From Spirochaetia bacterium (GTDB lineage: Bacteria; Spirochaetota; Leptospiria; Leptospirales; Leptonemataceae): DNA of 49,482 nt. The translations under genes were made by a program, and so were the position numbers. Each line of letters starts with the position of its first letter. Position 1 is the stretch's first letter. The notes under the pieces were generated by a model. The model ran no database searches, was not told where the DNA came from, and worked only from the letters and a program-made list of their open reading frames with translations. The stretch spans positions 1 to 49,482 of the forward strand of contig VFLI01000067.1 of assembly GCA_009885105.1 (NCBI GenBank), written 5' to 3'. Shown in pieces: positions 1 to 9,263 of the stretch.

Positions 1-605
1 GAGGAAGCAGGGTCCCAGGCAATCAGAGGAGGACCGCCGACCTGAATGAGCTCTGCCGCGGGCGGAGCTTCGCCTTCTTTCGGAATACTCTCGAGAATTC
101 GAATGAGAAATTGTTCGCTATTGATATTGTAAACCAGAAGCGCTTTTTTATTGTCCGGTGATGCCAGAATTCTCTGGATTGTGGCGCCGCGCTGTCCCGA
201 CGAAACAAGTGTTTGTTGTTTTCCATCCGGACCGATAAACACCAGATCGTGGATCCAGGTTTTCCCCTCTGTAAGACGCCGGACCATCATAAGTCCGCCG
301 AATAATCTCGCCGGACCGCTGAGTAGCAAACCCTGGATTTCCACGGAGGCAGAAGCGGCCGGGACGATGGAGTTTTCTTTTTTCTGCATGAACTGAATCG
401 TTGTGCGGATGCTGCGGCGGTCTTCGTGTGAAGAGAAAGGATTCCAGGATTTTTTTGATTGAAACAGAAGCGTTGGAGCTGCGAATTCGTCTGCATCAGT
501 CCAGACCGCGGCGGAAGTTTCCGTTTGTTCCACCCATCCGCGAGAACAGCCGCATAAAACCAGCGCGGCGGAAAGCATAAAAAAACCGGTAGATAATTTT
601 TTCAC
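1..605 (-). CDS. Lipoprotein of unknown function (partial, runs off left edge)
   Basis: The reading frame opens with a GTG codon (605-603) that overlaps the TGA of the upstream gene by four bases (GTGA), so translation is probably coupled. The N-terminus is a short basic signal peptide followed by a hydrophobic stretch ending in LVLCGC; Cys20 fits a lipobox, so the product is probably a lipoprotein. About 201 codons are visible and no stop is reached before base 1. The second half (from about residue 120) reads like the start of a WD40/TolB-type beta-propeller, with a segment LASPDNKKALLVYN, but this is only a resemblance. Function is not recognised. It is the last gene of a minus-strand group led by the lipase-like gene at 2882. 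Confidence 0.75.
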   Translation of the reverse strand, partial: MKKLSTGFFMLSAALVLCGCSRGWVEQTETSAAVWTDADEFAAPTLLFQSKKSWNPFSSHEDRRSIRTTIQFMQKKENSIVPAASASVEIQGLLLSGPARLFGGLMMVRRLTEGKTWIHDLVFIGPDGKQQTLVSSGQRGATIQRILASPDNKKALLVYNINSEQFLIRILESIPKEGEAPPAAELIQVGGPPLIAWDPAS

Positions 606-1762
606 TGTCCGGCCTCCTGCGCATCGTGTTCTGCCTGGGCCGCGCGGGCCATATATTCCGGATCATCAAAAGAAGCGCAGGTGAACTGAGCCGGCAGATA
701 CTCCGCAGTCCGGTAGCTGTCCGTGATCAGCTGAGATCGCACGCCGGGCATGGCCGCGACATTCATGTAGGCCATATGTTTCAATATGTACGGACCGGAT
801 ACACGCGCATCGCAGAGCAGTTTTCCGTAAAATTTCAGAGAGATGGTCTGTTTTCCTGTTTCCAGATTCACACGGTTCTGAGCCCAGCCGATTGCTTCTC
901 CTTCGAGACTGTAGAGACTTGCCTGAAGATGAAAAGAACCGGCGCGCTTCACATTGAACTCAACGTCAACTGTCAAATGATTTCCCTTCGCATCCGCTTC
1001 GATCCGGTCGGAATAATTTCCGGTATGCGCAATATTCAGATAGCCGACGCTGAATGCGTTGGTTTCAATCATTTTGCCGGACTTAACAATCACAACGTAA
1101 TTCGTTGGTCTGGCATCCGCCTGTTGCAGATCCGATGGCAGACGAAATGACGCCGTGTAAATCAGATCCCCGGCCGTATCGCCAGGAGACCCGTCGTCCC
1201 GCATATCCAGATTGGCAAGAACTCGTCCGGCTGCGCCTCCAATCGTGAGAGTTGCCTGCAAATCCCTGGCTTCCAGTTTTTCTTTTTCTTCATTGAGCAA
1301 AAACGCATGAATCACAAGAGGTTCGTTCGGTTCGAAGGAATTTTTATCGAGATACTGCACCATAAAAGGACCGTTCGGCTGGTCTGGATGTCTTGTCAGC
1401 GGTTGCGAGGGCGTGAATTCATTGCGAACAGGATCGTTCTGCCTTGAGATGGGCAGGCTGTAATGAGGGAAACGCGCGCGCTGGCGGTAATCTTCCGCCT
1501 CCTGCGTGAGAATTCTTTTTCTGTCAAGCGAATGACGGGCCGTCAATTCATCCGGCGCTCCCCGGATTTCTTTGATCTCGGCTTCCGTCATGCCGGGGTG
1601 CTCCTCCGGGTCGAAGGGCTTGTCCTGGCCGGTTTCTTCCCCCGAACGCAAATCGCCCCCCTCTTCTTTGAAGAAAAGGAGGGCGACAATTAAAGAGATG
1701 CAAATGAAGAGAGCAAGACCTCCTGCGATCAGGATATTTTTCTTACTGAATTCTAACTTCAT
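602..1762 (-). CDS. Membrane-anchored protein with an Ig-like/choice-of-anchor-type domain
   Basis: 386 residues. One transmembrane segment lies at about residues 9-31, after a short basic N-terminus, so the bulk should be outside the cytoplasmic membrane. Residues 33-75 are charged and low in hydrophobics (linker). Residues about 135-235 contain the signature DDGSPGDTAGDLIYTA, typical of the calcium-loop edge of beta-sandwich 'choice-of-anchor X' domains. The C-terminal third has a second beta-rich part with FYGKLLCDARVSGPYIL and two cysteines that could pair. It starts 37 bases after the lipase-like gene and overlaps the next lipoprotein gene by four bases, so the three are probably co-transcribed. 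Likely a secreted adhesion or scaffold protein; no enzyme motif seen. Confidence 0.7.
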   Translation of the reverse strand: MKLEFSKKNILIAGGLALFICISLIVALLFFKEEGGDLRSGEETGQDKPFDPEEHPGMTEAEIKEIRGAPDELTARHSLDRKRILTQEAEDYRQRARFPHYSLPISRQNDPVRNEFTPSQPLTRHPDQPNGPFMVQYLDKNSFEPNEPLVIHAFLLNEEKEKLEARDLQATLTIGGAAGRVLANLDMRDDGSPGDTAGDLIYTASFRLPSDLQQADARPTNYVVIVKSGKMIETNAFSVGYLNIAHTGNYSDRIEADAKGNHLTVDVEFNVKRAGSFHLQASLYSLEGEAIGWAQNRVNLETGKQTISLKFYGKLLCDARVSGPYILKHMAYMNVAAMPGVRSQLITDSYRTAEYLPAQFTCASFDDPEYMARAAQAEHDAQEAGQ

Positions 1763-1799
1763 TTCTCACATATAGACGGACACCCCTTTTTCTGGCAAC

Positions 1800-2882
1800 T
1801 TAGTTGCAGGCTGTTCCTGGATTTGTTGCCCAGACACAACGGGCCAGTTCCGGATTGCTCATGCTGGAACGAACCTGCGTGCCGGTTGTGGATGTTCCCC
1901 AGAGACCGCCTGTGGCTGCCTTTCTGGTATCCGGATCGTCGCCGTTGCGTCCTTCATCGTGATCCTCCGCCGACTGGTCGCCGTTGGAGAATCCCGCAAC
2001 TTTCCATTTCTGGGTGTTCAGACATATGCTGCTCTGATTGAAATTTCCCCAGGCAGATCCATAGGCTGCATTGCAGGCAAAACCCGATGCATACTCAACC
2101 AGACCGTCATCTTCTCCATAGAGAAAACCACCGTTGCCCCAGATCATTTCCCAACCAGCAACAAGATAGGTTGTTATGGAAGGACTGCTGTAATGCGCAT
2201 TTCTCCAGCTGTCCGCTGTCTGTAGCGATTGAGTTCCCAGATCGCAATCTCCCATCAGGCCGCCGATAAGATTCACTGCCCAGCTTGCATGTCCGCAGAC
2301 GCCGTTCGCTCCTGTTGTTCCGCGATGCGCGCCCTGGAAGGACATATTGCCGCCGTTGAGTTTTTGTTTGACCGTACTGAAAGGCGATCCGCCGTAATTG
2401 TAGTACGGATCTGTGGAGTTGGTGTTCCCCAGGATAAAATCCATCACCTGTCCACCCATACTGTGGCTGATCACATAATAGCGGTGCGTTGTTCCGCTCG
2501 CCCATGCCGGGCAAGAATTTCCGCCGCTGTCAGCGCCGCCGGCCAGAGCATTGGATACCTGAGTGGCCACCTGTTTGGCCGCATCCCAGTAGTAAAGCTG
2601 GCTGTTGTAGCCCACAAAGTAGCACTTGTTGTCCGCGTTTCCACAGGCATTGTATCCGTTGGAACCCGAAGTATTCGAGGTTACAATATCAGCAAAATCT
2701 GTATCATCCAGTGGCCATGAATCATCATTGTACCAGTAGCTTCTTGCCTCTGCATACGAGACAGATGTTTTCGTTCCGTAATGACCATGCACGAAAATGA
2801 AGCATTTTGTTGCAAATACACTGCCCGGCGCAAACAGGCCGAAAACCAATGCAGCAAGTAGCGATAAATATTTCTTCTTCAT
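1800..2882 (-). CDS. Secreted lipase-like alpha/beta hydrolase
   Basis: 360 residues with a clear signal peptide ending SVFA just before TKCF. An oxyanion-type HGHYG motif follows at about residue 32, and the nucleophile elbow SHSMGG puts the catalytic Ser at 141. An acidic loop GEDDGLVEY (Asp258/259) and a His in AEDHDEG (His309) complete a plausible Ser-Asp-His triad. About ten cysteines, several in pairs such as CGNADNKC, suggest disulfides in an exported enzyme. The start is supported by a strong AAGGAG eight bases upstream. The fold resembles bacterial triacylglycerol lipases and esterases; the substrate cannot be read from sequence. First gene of the minus-strand group 2882-1. Confidence 0.8.
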   Translation of the reverse strand: MKKKYLSLLAALVFGLFAPGSVFATKCFIFVHGHYGTKTSVSYAEARSYWYNDDSWPLDDTDFADIVTSNTSGSNGYNACGNADNKCYFVGYNSQLYYWDAAKQVATQVSNALAGGADSGGNSCPAWASGTTHRYYVISHSMGGQVMDFILGNTNSTDPYYNYGGSPFSTVKQKLNGGNMSFQGAHRGTTGANGVCGHASWAVNLIGGLMGDCDLGTQSLQTADSWRNAHYSSPSITTYLVAGWEMIWGNGGFLYGEDDGLVEYASGFACNAAYGSAWGNFNQSSICLNTQKWKVAGFSNGDQSAEDHDEGRNGDDPDTRKAATGGLWGTSTTGTQVRSSMSNPELARCVWATNPGTACN

Positions 2883-3038
2883 TAAAGATTCTCCTTAATA
2901 GTGTCATGGAAGGGTAATAGACAATCCCGCACATTGCACTCTTTCTTTTCTATATTACTTTGCAATATCCGTACCGACCCCTCAGCAGCTCATTTCTGAA
3001 CACTTCTACAGCATTTTGATTGGTGTTAAGCAGTGAAA

Positions 3039-3078
3039 TGTCAAAAATTTGACACCAAAATCTGACAATTTCTGTCAG
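3039..3078. promoter_or_regulatory. Two adjacent inverted repeats with TGTCA half-sites
   Basis: TGTCAAA-AA-TTTGACA at 3039-3054 is followed eight bases later by CTGACA-ATTTC-TGTCAG at 3062-3078. Both are built from the same TGACA/TGTCA half-site. They sit between the 3' end of the lipoprotein gene (stop at 3115, minus strand) and the upstream region of the lipase-like gene (start 2882). They could be tandem operator sites for the lipase group or a weak terminator for the gpsA-lipoprotein unit; stems are short and A/T-rich and there is no long T run, so I lean to operator. Confidence 0.4.
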
Positions 3079-3114
3079 GTATTCACTATATTACCGATAA
3101 AACGCATTATTCCG

Positions 3115-3927
3115 CTATTGTTGAAGCTTTTCTTCCAGGTTCCTGAAAGCGTCCATTGTTGCCCTGTATTGCAGTTCTGTTTCCCTGATCGAATCCAGTT
3201 CTGTTCGGGAGCTTTTCGTAAAGATCGTTTTTGAAAAGCGATATTTCCAGTCTGTAAATGGCAGGGCGGGTAAAAGCAGATAGGACAACCAGGAAGCCGT
3301 ATAATGCCGGCGATACCCGACCAGGCCCTCAACTCGAACCTTACGATTCCCTGTGCGAAGCTCCAGGTTGGCTCTGGCAAGCTGGCTCTCTTCCTGCTGC
3401 GCGGGTATGATTCCCAGTGTCAGCACATACAGAATCAGCGCGCCGATCCGATCCAGGCCCATCCCGGAGGTTGTTGCGCTGTCTCCGATCATGAGCACGC
3501 CGCCCTCGTTGTCGATTATCTCCAGCGGATTTGGGCGATGGATGATCAGTACCGCATCGTCTGGGGAAATATTCCGGCAGCGAGTGAAAACGAAAAGCGG
3601 CACGGTCTCTTCGCCAAAAAGCTGTGTGCGTTCAGTCGGCGCAAGATCGCAGATATCATGCATGTAATGAACGGAACGAAAGCCGATTTGCTCAATCGCC
3701 TGCCGGACCGGGCCGGATAATTCCATTCCAGGAGCGGTTTTCTCTGTGTAGATTTCTTTATCGTCTTCATAGCTTAAGGCATTCAAAGCGACGAGAACCG
3801 ACAGCTGCGAAAGCTTCACCGGCGAAGCGGGCGGCTCACCGAGCTCATCCCGACTGAAAGAAATCCAAACACACTGGCAGGAAAAAAGTCCGATACAGAG
3901 AAGCGAACGCCTCAGGACAAAATTCAT
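3115..3927 (-). CDS. Putative lipoprotein of unknown function, coupled to gpsA
   Basis: 270 residues. The N-terminus has two Arg and a hydrophobic run ending LFSC (Cys17), a spirochaete-style relaxed lipobox. Two later hydrophobic stretches, around IGALILYVLTLGII and ASWLSYLLLPALPF, could be membrane-associated. The C-terminus (about 230-270) is a charged, probably helical tail. Its ATG at 3927 overlaps the TGA of gpsA by four bases (ATGA), so it is translated in step with gpsA. No family is recognised. The residue content and exported N-terminus suggest an envelope protein; a link to phospholipid synthesis is inferred only from coupling to gpsA. Confidence 0.65.
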   Translation of the reverse strand: MNFVLRRSLLCIGLFSCQCVWISFSRDELGEPPASPVKLSQLSVLVALNALSYEDDKEIYTEKTAPGMELSGPVRQAIEQIGFRSVHYMHDICDLAPTERTQLFGEETVPLFVFTRCRNISPDDAVLIIHRPNPLEIIDNEGGVLMIGDSATTSGMGLDRIGALILYVLTLGIIPAQQEESQLARANLELRTGNRKVRVEGLVGYRRHYTASWLSYLLLPALPFTDWKYRFSKTIFTKSSRTELDSIRETELQYRATMDAFRNLEEKLQQ

Positions 3928-4925
3928 GCAGACTCCGATTTTAACTCCCTTGTCATCAGATCCAGTATCGCCTGCTTGACTGGCTTGTCTTCAAAGAGTA
4001 TCGAATAGACCTGATTGGTCACGGGCATTTCAATTTTTTCTTTCAATGCAATTTCATGAATCAGACGCGATGCCTCGACGCCTTCCGCCACGGCTTTCAT
4101 GTTGGCAAGGATTTCCTTGAGTTTCAACCCTTTCGCCAGATGTTCGCCCACAAAGTGATTCCGGCTGAGCACTGACGAACACGTTGTTATCAGATCGCCC
4201 ATGCCGGCCAGGCCGTAGAAGGATTCCGGTTTTGCGCCGAATTTCACCCCGAAACGTATGATCTCCACCATACCGCGCACCATCAGCGCAGACTTTGTGT
4301 TGTCCCCAAGTCCCAGACCGTCCACAATGCCCGCGGCAATCGCGATCACGTTTTTCAGAGTTCCGCCGAGTTCAGCGCCGATTATATCGTCATTCGTATA
4401 GACGCGAAAATACGGTGTGCTGAAATATTTCTGCGCTTTTTGGGCCATTTCCGGATTTGTGGACGATATGACTGTTGCTGCGGGCTTTTGCATTGCTATT
4501 TCTTTAGCGATGTTGGGGCCGGACAGAATTCCGATTCTGCTCTGCATTTCCGCAGGCAGATATTCCTGAAGCATCTGCGACGGTCTTTTGTAATCAGCCG
4601 GATTGAGTCCTTTGGTGGCGGACACCAATATGCAGTCATCGCCGATTACCGGGCGGATTTTTTTTGCCGTGTCCGCATAAAAATTCGACGCGACAACGAG
4701 AACGATCAGACTGCAGCCTCTGCAGGCTTCCTGCATATCCGTAGTGGATGTGATATTTTTCGGAAGCGGAATTCCCGGGAAGAGCGATTTGTTTTCATGT
4801 TCTTCATTGATTTCGCGGGTGATGGCCGGGTCGTGAGACCACATGACAACGTCATGATTGTTTTCTGCCAAAATTTTTGCCAGGGTCGTGCCCCAGGCTC
4901 CAACACCGATTACAGCTGCTTTCAT
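3924..4925 (-). CDS. gpsA: NAD(P)-dependent glycerol-3-phosphate dehydrogenase
   Basis: 333 residues, the usual GpsA length. It reduces dihydroxyacetone phosphate to sn-glycerol-3-phosphate in the cytoplasm, the entry step of phospholipid synthesis. The N-terminal Rossmann motif GVGAWGTTLA (residues 7-16) binds the nucleotide. The segment KNVIAIAAGIVDGLGLGDN near residues 192-210 carries the conserved catalytic Lys and the substrate-binding Asn, and GLAGMGDLITTC is the family C-terminal-domain signature. The gene starts at an ATG at 4925, with 113 bases of non-coding DNA separating it from the ATPase stop. A coupled lipoprotein gene follows. Confidence 0.95.
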   Translation of the reverse strand: MKAAVIGVGAWGTTLAKILAENNHDVVMWSHDPAITREINEEHENKSLFPGIPLPKNITSTTDMQEACRGCSLIVLVVASNFYADTAKKIRPVIGDDCILVSATKGLNPADYKRPSQMLQEYLPAEMQSRIGILSGPNIAKEIAMQKPAATVISSTNPEMAQKAQKYFSTPYFRVYTNDDIIGAELGGTLKNVIAIAAGIVDGLGLGDNTKSALMVRGMVEIIRFGVKFGAKPESFYGLAGMGDLITTCSSVLSRNHFVGEHLAKGLKLKEILANMKAVAEGVEASRLIHEIALKEKIEMPVTNQVYSILFEDKPVKQAILDLMTRELKSESA

Positions 4926-5038
4926 AGGTCGATCACGGCCCCCATCGACGCGGATGTCAAGAAATAAATACCCCGGCTCTCACTTCGTAAAACGGCGCCA
5001 TAATAGGATACGAAAATTATCGCGCCCTGTTCGATGTT

Positions 5039-7702
5039 TCAACTCCTGGATATTTTCACAAAATAATCGATTGAAAAAAATATCGGAATCAGCGCGACAA
5101 CGACCAGACACCAGACGACAGGGACCGGTCCGGTCAGGAGAACTTTCTGCATCGGCGGATAGAATAGAATCGAAGCGGCAAAGGCGATTTCCACTGCGAT
5201 TCCGCCCAGCATCAGATAATTTTTCAACAGCCCCATATCCAGACCGCTGCCGGTCAGATAGCGCCGGCCGATTACATTGGCAATCTGCATCAGAATTACG
5301 GAGGCCAAGGTCAGACCGGTGGCGGACCGGTAGAGAGGATCCGAATCCGCCAGCTGCATTCCAAAATGCCATCCGGAAAATGCCAGAAATGAAAAAAATA
5401 CAAACAGAGAAAGCACGCCCTGCATCAATCCCAGATACAGATAGCTTCTTATCAGAAGGGAGGCGCTCAGCAGACTTTCCTCTTTTTTCCGCGGTTTTCT
5501 CGACATAATTTCCGGATCCGGTTTTTCCCGGCCCAGAGCTATTGCAGGCAGCATATCACTGCCAAGATCGATGGACAGGATCTGAATGATTGTAAGCGCC
5601 AGGGGAACCGGGAAAAGGATGTACAGCAGATACGGCAGCATTTCAGGCACATTGCTTGAAAGAACATACGATATGAATTTTTTAATATTTTCATAAATTG
5701 TCCGGCCTTCTTCGATGCCGGAAACTATGGACGCAAAATTATCGTCAAGCAGAATGATCTGAGCCGATTCCCTGGCCACATCGGTTCCTTCGCGTCCCAT
5801 CGCGATCCCGACGTCTGCGGCTTTCAGCGCGGGCGCGTCATTGACGCCGTCACCGGTCATCGCCACGACAATATCCAGACTTTTCAGGGCCATTACGATT
5901 TTCATTTTCTGCTCGGGAGTGGTGCGGGCGAAAATCGCCTGACCTTCGCGGAGTTTCTCCGAAATTTCGTTTTCCTTCATCTGCTCAAGCTCTCGGCCGG
6001 TGTAAACGGGAGTTTCTCTGTCCGATTCAAGAATGCCTGCCTGCCCGGCAACGGCCCTGGCCGTATCCGGATGATCCCCGGTGATGAGTATAACCCGGAT
6101 TCCCGCCGATCTGCATTTTCGCACCGCGTCCGGCACTTCGGGACGAAGCGGATCTTCCGAGCACAAAAATCCGCGGAGAATCAAATTTCTCTCTAACTTT
6201 TCAACCGGAGAGTCAGCCATTTCATTCTCTTCCAGACTTCGGCCGGCCACGGCGATGATCCTGTATCCCATCGAAGCGAGTTTACGCACTGCCGCGTCCG
6301 CCTCTTCCAGCATATTTTCTGTCGCCGCGACAATCTCTCCCTCCTGATTTTCCAGCCGGTCCACAAATACTCTCACGGATTCAAAGGCTCCCTTAACGAC
6401 AAAATTTCTCTCTCCTTCGCCCTGATACACTCCCGCAGAACGTCGGCGCTGCACATCAAAAGCATAGTGTCTGGTGATTTTCTCTTCAAAAATCACAGCC
6501 CCGCCTGTGCGATCTTCATACATCTGCGCGATGCAGACATCCAGAGGATCTCCGCTGAATATGCCGTTCTGCATGCGAATTTCCGAAGCGATAAAAGCAT
6601 CCCGTATCATTGTTTTCTTTTTGGCATCATCTTCGATGAAACCGCCGTAAGGATCCGCAATCCTGGAAATTGAGAGCCGGTTCATCGTCAGAGTGCCCGT
6701 TTTGTCCGTGCAGATAACATGTACCGAGCCCAGCGCCTCCACAGCGTTCAGGCTTTTTACCAGAACATTCTTTTTCGCCATGCGAAGACTTGCCATCGCC
6801 AGAGAAAGAGTCAGAGTCGGCAGCATTCCTTCCGGCACATTGGCGACGATGATGCCCATCATGAAAACAACATTCACCCAGAGCGGACGGCCGGAGAAGG
6901 TGCCGTACAGAAAAAATACCATCCCCATCGCCGATGCAATGATCGTAAGAATACGCACCATGCGGGTCGTTTCTTTTTCGAGCGGCGAAGGAGCTCTGTG
7001 TATATCCCGTGAAAGTGAGGCAATCTTTCCAAACTCGGTCCTCATGCCGGTCGCAAAAATCACCGCCCTGCCCGAGCCGCGCATGACAGTACAGCCGGCA
7101 AAAAGAATATTCTGACTCTCCAGCATCGACGTTTCTGAGGGCTCCGTAGTGAGCGAGACGGGACGCGATTCGCCGGTAAGCGGAGCGTTGTTTACCAGAA
7201 GGTCTCCCGTTTCAATAAGACGCGCGTCCGCGGATATCCGGTCCCCTTCTCGCACAAGAATCACATCGCCCGGTACAAGTTCTCTGGCAGTGATTCTCTT
7301 TTCCTGCCCGTCCCGCACGACCAGGGCCGCAGGCGGCAGAAATTTTTCCAGCATCTCCATCGCCTTTTCGGCGCGGAACTCCTGGACAAAACTGAACAAA
7401 GAATTCAGAACAGAAACACCGAAAAGAGCCCAGCCCAGGATATCCATACTCTGTCCGGGCTGTATTTGGTTCGCAACATAGCACAGCAGAGCCGAGATAT
7501 CCAGCAATATACTGAAAAAATTTACAAATTGTCTGAACAGTATTCGGGCCCAGACGAATCGCTGCCGCCCCTCAATGGAATTGAATCCGACTTCACGGAC
7601 TCTCTCCTGAATTTCCGATTCTGTCAATCCCTGCGGACGGGAGTTTAATATTTCATAGACCTCATCAGAGCGAAGATGCTGGATTTGATTTATGGATTTC
7701 AT
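5039..7702 (-). CDS. P2-type (Na/K- or Ca-type) cation-transporting ATPase
   Basis: 887 residues with all P-type ATPase landmarks: actuator motif LTGES (about 175-179), PEG in the fourth membrane helix (about 290-292), phosphorylation motif CTDKTGTLT with Asp333, nucleotide-binding KGAFES (about 437-442), DPLRPEV, and the hinge TGDGVND (616-622). There is no N-terminal metal-binding CXXC domain, which argues against a Cu/Zn/Cd pump. The membrane-helix sequences VANVPEG, SSNVPEMLPYLL and SIDLGSDMLPAIALG resemble the Na/K-ATPase (P2C) branch more than SERCA. Transported ion not determined. Its ATG overlaps the stop of the upstream universal stress gene by four bases. Last gene of the unit starting at 10139. 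Confidence 0.93.
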   Translation of the reverse strand: MKSINQIQHLRSDEVYEILNSRPQGLTESEIQERVREVGFNSIEGRQRFVWARILFRQFVNFFSILLDISALLCYVANQIQPGQSMDILGWALFGVSVLNSLFSFVQEFRAEKAMEMLEKFLPPAALVVRDGQEKRITARELVPGDVILVREGDRISADARLIETGDLLVNNAPLTGESRPVSLTTEPSETSMLESQNILFAGCTVMRGSGRAVIFATGMRTEFGKIASLSRDIHRAPSPLEKETTRMVRILTIIASAMGMVFFLYGTFSGRPLWVNVVFMMGIIVANVPEGMLPTLTLSLAMASLRMAKKNVLVKSLNAVEALGSVHVICTDKTGTLTMNRLSISRIADPYGGFIEDDAKKKTMIRDAFIASEIRMQNGIFSGDPLDVCIAQMYEDRTGGAVIFEEKITRHYAFDVQRRRSAGVYQGEGERNFVVKGAFESVRVFVDRLENQEGEIVAATENMLEEADAAVRKLASMGYRIIAVAGRSLEENEMADSPVEKLERNLILRGFLCSEDPLRPEVPDAVRKCRSAGIRVILITGDHPDTARAVAGQAGILESDRETPVYTGRELEQMKENEISEKLREGQAIFARTTPEQKMKIVMALKSLDIVVAMTGDGVNDAPALKAADVGIAMGREGTDVARESAQIILLDDNFASIVSGIEEGRTIYENIKKFISYVLSSNVPEMLPYLLYILFPVPLALTIIQILSIDLGSDMLPAIALGREKPDPEIMSRKPRKKEESLLSASLLIRSYLYLGLMQGVLSLFVFFSFLAFSGWHFGMQLADSDPLYRSATGLTLASVILMQIANVIGRRYLTGSGLDMGLLKNYLMLGGIAVEIAFAASILFYPPMQKVLLTGPVPVVWCLVVVALIPIFFSIDYFVKISRS

Positions 7703-8514
7703 ACAGGCCCGCCAAACACAGCCACATCACAGTGCGACAGACCCAGAAGCTGTTCCAGCGGATTCGATTTGAAAATTCCGCCGATCAGCCCCTGCCGTAT
7801 CACCGGAGTCAGAATCATGCGCGATTTCAATCGTCCCGCCTGCATTGCCATTTCTCTCGGCCAGTTGCCGCTGACGCTGACGAAATAGTCGATATGAGCG
7901 TCCTTCAATTCCGTCTCCAGCTCCAGCGAGCGCGCCAATTCATGAAGATATTTTTTTTCTGACAGAATTTTTTCTCTCACAGGCCGGCGCGTCATAGCGT
8001 CCGGCAGAACCTCCGCCAGATGAATCCGGCGCGCATCCATTGAAAACAGACGGAGAAAGTGCAGACCGGCGTCCTCGCTGCCGGAACTTCCCGCAGCCGT
8101 GAGCAGAATATCAGCCGGATTGCCGAGCAGGCCGGGCTGGACTACACGGATGGCCAGCACGGGAAAACCGTTATGAAGTATCAGTTTATGAGAAATCGTG
8201 CCGAAGAAATATCCTTTCTTTTTTCTCCGCACTCGCGTACCGCAGATCAGGCAGTTGTCGCTTCCCGCAGGGACGATCTCTTTTAGAATATTCAGCACAT
8301 GCGATGACGGCGGATGGATGTCTGTTTCCAGACTGACGCCCGGGGCCTCGCATTCGCGGGCAATCCTTTCAATTTTTTCGCGCGTTCTTTCCTCCTGAGC
8401 GTCACGCACGTATATCAGGCGCAGCGTTTTCTCCGGTTGCTGCGAAGCAATACGAATCGCATAGCGTGAAACCCAGTCGCCGTTCAGAGATCCGTCATAG
8501 GCGAAGTAAATCAT
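7699..8514 (-). CDS. Tandem universal stress protein (UspA family)
   Basis: 271 residues made of two UspA-like halves. The first opens MIYFAYDGSLNGDWVSRYAIRIA and ends with the family pattern LICGTRVRRKKKGYFFGTISHKLI-LHNGFPVLAI. The second (about 130-271) is more diverged but keeps an ILLTAAGSSGSEDAGLHFL start and a SNPLEQLLGLSHCDVAVF end. The first half shows a GTRVRRKKKGYFFGTIS version of the ATP-binding G-2x-G-9x-G-S/T loop, so it may bind nucleotide; the second half lacks a clean loop. It overlaps by four bases both the thioredoxin-like gene before it and the ATPase gene after it, so all three are probably made in fixed ratio. It may regulate the pump; that is inference. Confidence 0.85.
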   Translation of the reverse strand: MIYFAYDGSLNGDWVSRYAIRIASQQPEKTLRLIYVRDAQEERTREKIERIARECEAPGVSLETDIHPPSSHVLNILKEIVPAGSDNCLICGTRVRRKKKGYFFGTISHKLILHNGFPVLAIRVVQPGLLGNPADILLTAAGSSGSEDAGLHFLRLFSMDARRIHLAEVLPDAMTRRPVREKILSEKKYLHELARSLELETELKDAHIDYFVSVSGNWPREMAMQAGRLKSRMILTPVIRQGLIGGIFKSNPLEQLLGLSHCDVAVFGGPV

Positions 8515-9248
8515 GGCGCCTCCGCAAATTTCATAAGAAGCGATCGCACAGCCGTCACGGAAATTTCAGCGCCGGTGAGCGTGAGCTCTTTATGTAAGTG
8601 ACCGGCTCGGTCCCGAAATCCAATCGACGGGAAACCAGCCGCCCGGAATTTTTCTTGCAGAAATTTTTCCTGCGGCCCTTCTGTGCCGTCCATCCTGACG
8701 AGAATGTAGCGCTCGAGAATTCCGGACAGCCTCGGATCGCCGAGAACATATCTCTCAAAATCCGGACATTCGGCGCACCAGTCGGCATGCAGGTAGTACA
8801 GAACGGGCTTTCTGCTGCGAATCGATTCCTTTTCTATAATATAATCCAGTTTTTCAAGATTGGTTGTATCAAAACCCGGCCTGGAATTGATCCAATCCGG
8901 CGGCACAGGACGGCGAACCTGCATCCAGTAAAGCGATGCAAGACAGAGGCCTGCGGCCAGAACTCCCAGAAATATCGAAAAGAGACTTTTTTTGGGCCTG
9001 TATTTCAGGATTATCGCACCCAGGAAAAACAGCACCACTCCGACAGGACCGGCAAGAAACTGAAATTCATCAGCCCAGAAAAAAACCCGGATATACACAG
9101 GGTTGTCCGGCGAATGAAAAAAGATCGCCGATGTTACAAAGATCGCTGCGGTCAGCCCTGCTGCAATGGCTGCGATTCTGCCCGGCAAATTACTTTTAGC
9201 ATTTTTCTCTCCGTGACCGCCGAGGTTGAACCTGTTCAATGTAAGCAA
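8511..9248 (-). CDS. Membrane protein with C-terminal DsbD-gamma-like thioredoxin domain
   Basis: Up to 245 residues. Three hydrophobic helices lie at about 24-44, 64-82 and 88-107, followed by a thioredoxin fold (about 130-245) with the redox motif HADWCAECPDFERYV (Cys158, Cys161). That motif and the following DPRL segment match the C-terminal gamma domain of DsbD (ADWCVACKEFE), but the eight-helix DsbD electron carrier is absent. Three helices put the thioredoxin domain opposite the N-terminus. The frame opens with TTG at 9248, and no in-frame ATG is nearby, so the exact start is uncertain; a second TTG lies at 9239. It begins 15 bases after the preceding gene and overlaps the stress-protein gene by four bases. 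Confidence 0.8.
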   Translation of the reverse strand: MLTLNRFNLGGHGEKNAKSNLPGRIAAIAAGLTAAIFVTSAIFFHSPDNPVYIRVFFWADEFQFLAGPVGVVLFFLGAIILKYRPKKSLFSIFLGVLAAGLCLASLYWMQVRRPVPPDWINSRPGFDTTNLEKLDYIIEKESIRSRKPVLYYLHADWCAECPDFERYVLGDPRLSGILERYILVRMDGTEGPQEKFLQEKFRAAGFPSIGFRDRAGHLHKELTLTGAEISVTAVRSLLMKFAEAP

Positions 9249-9263
9249 GTGTCGAATCGACCT

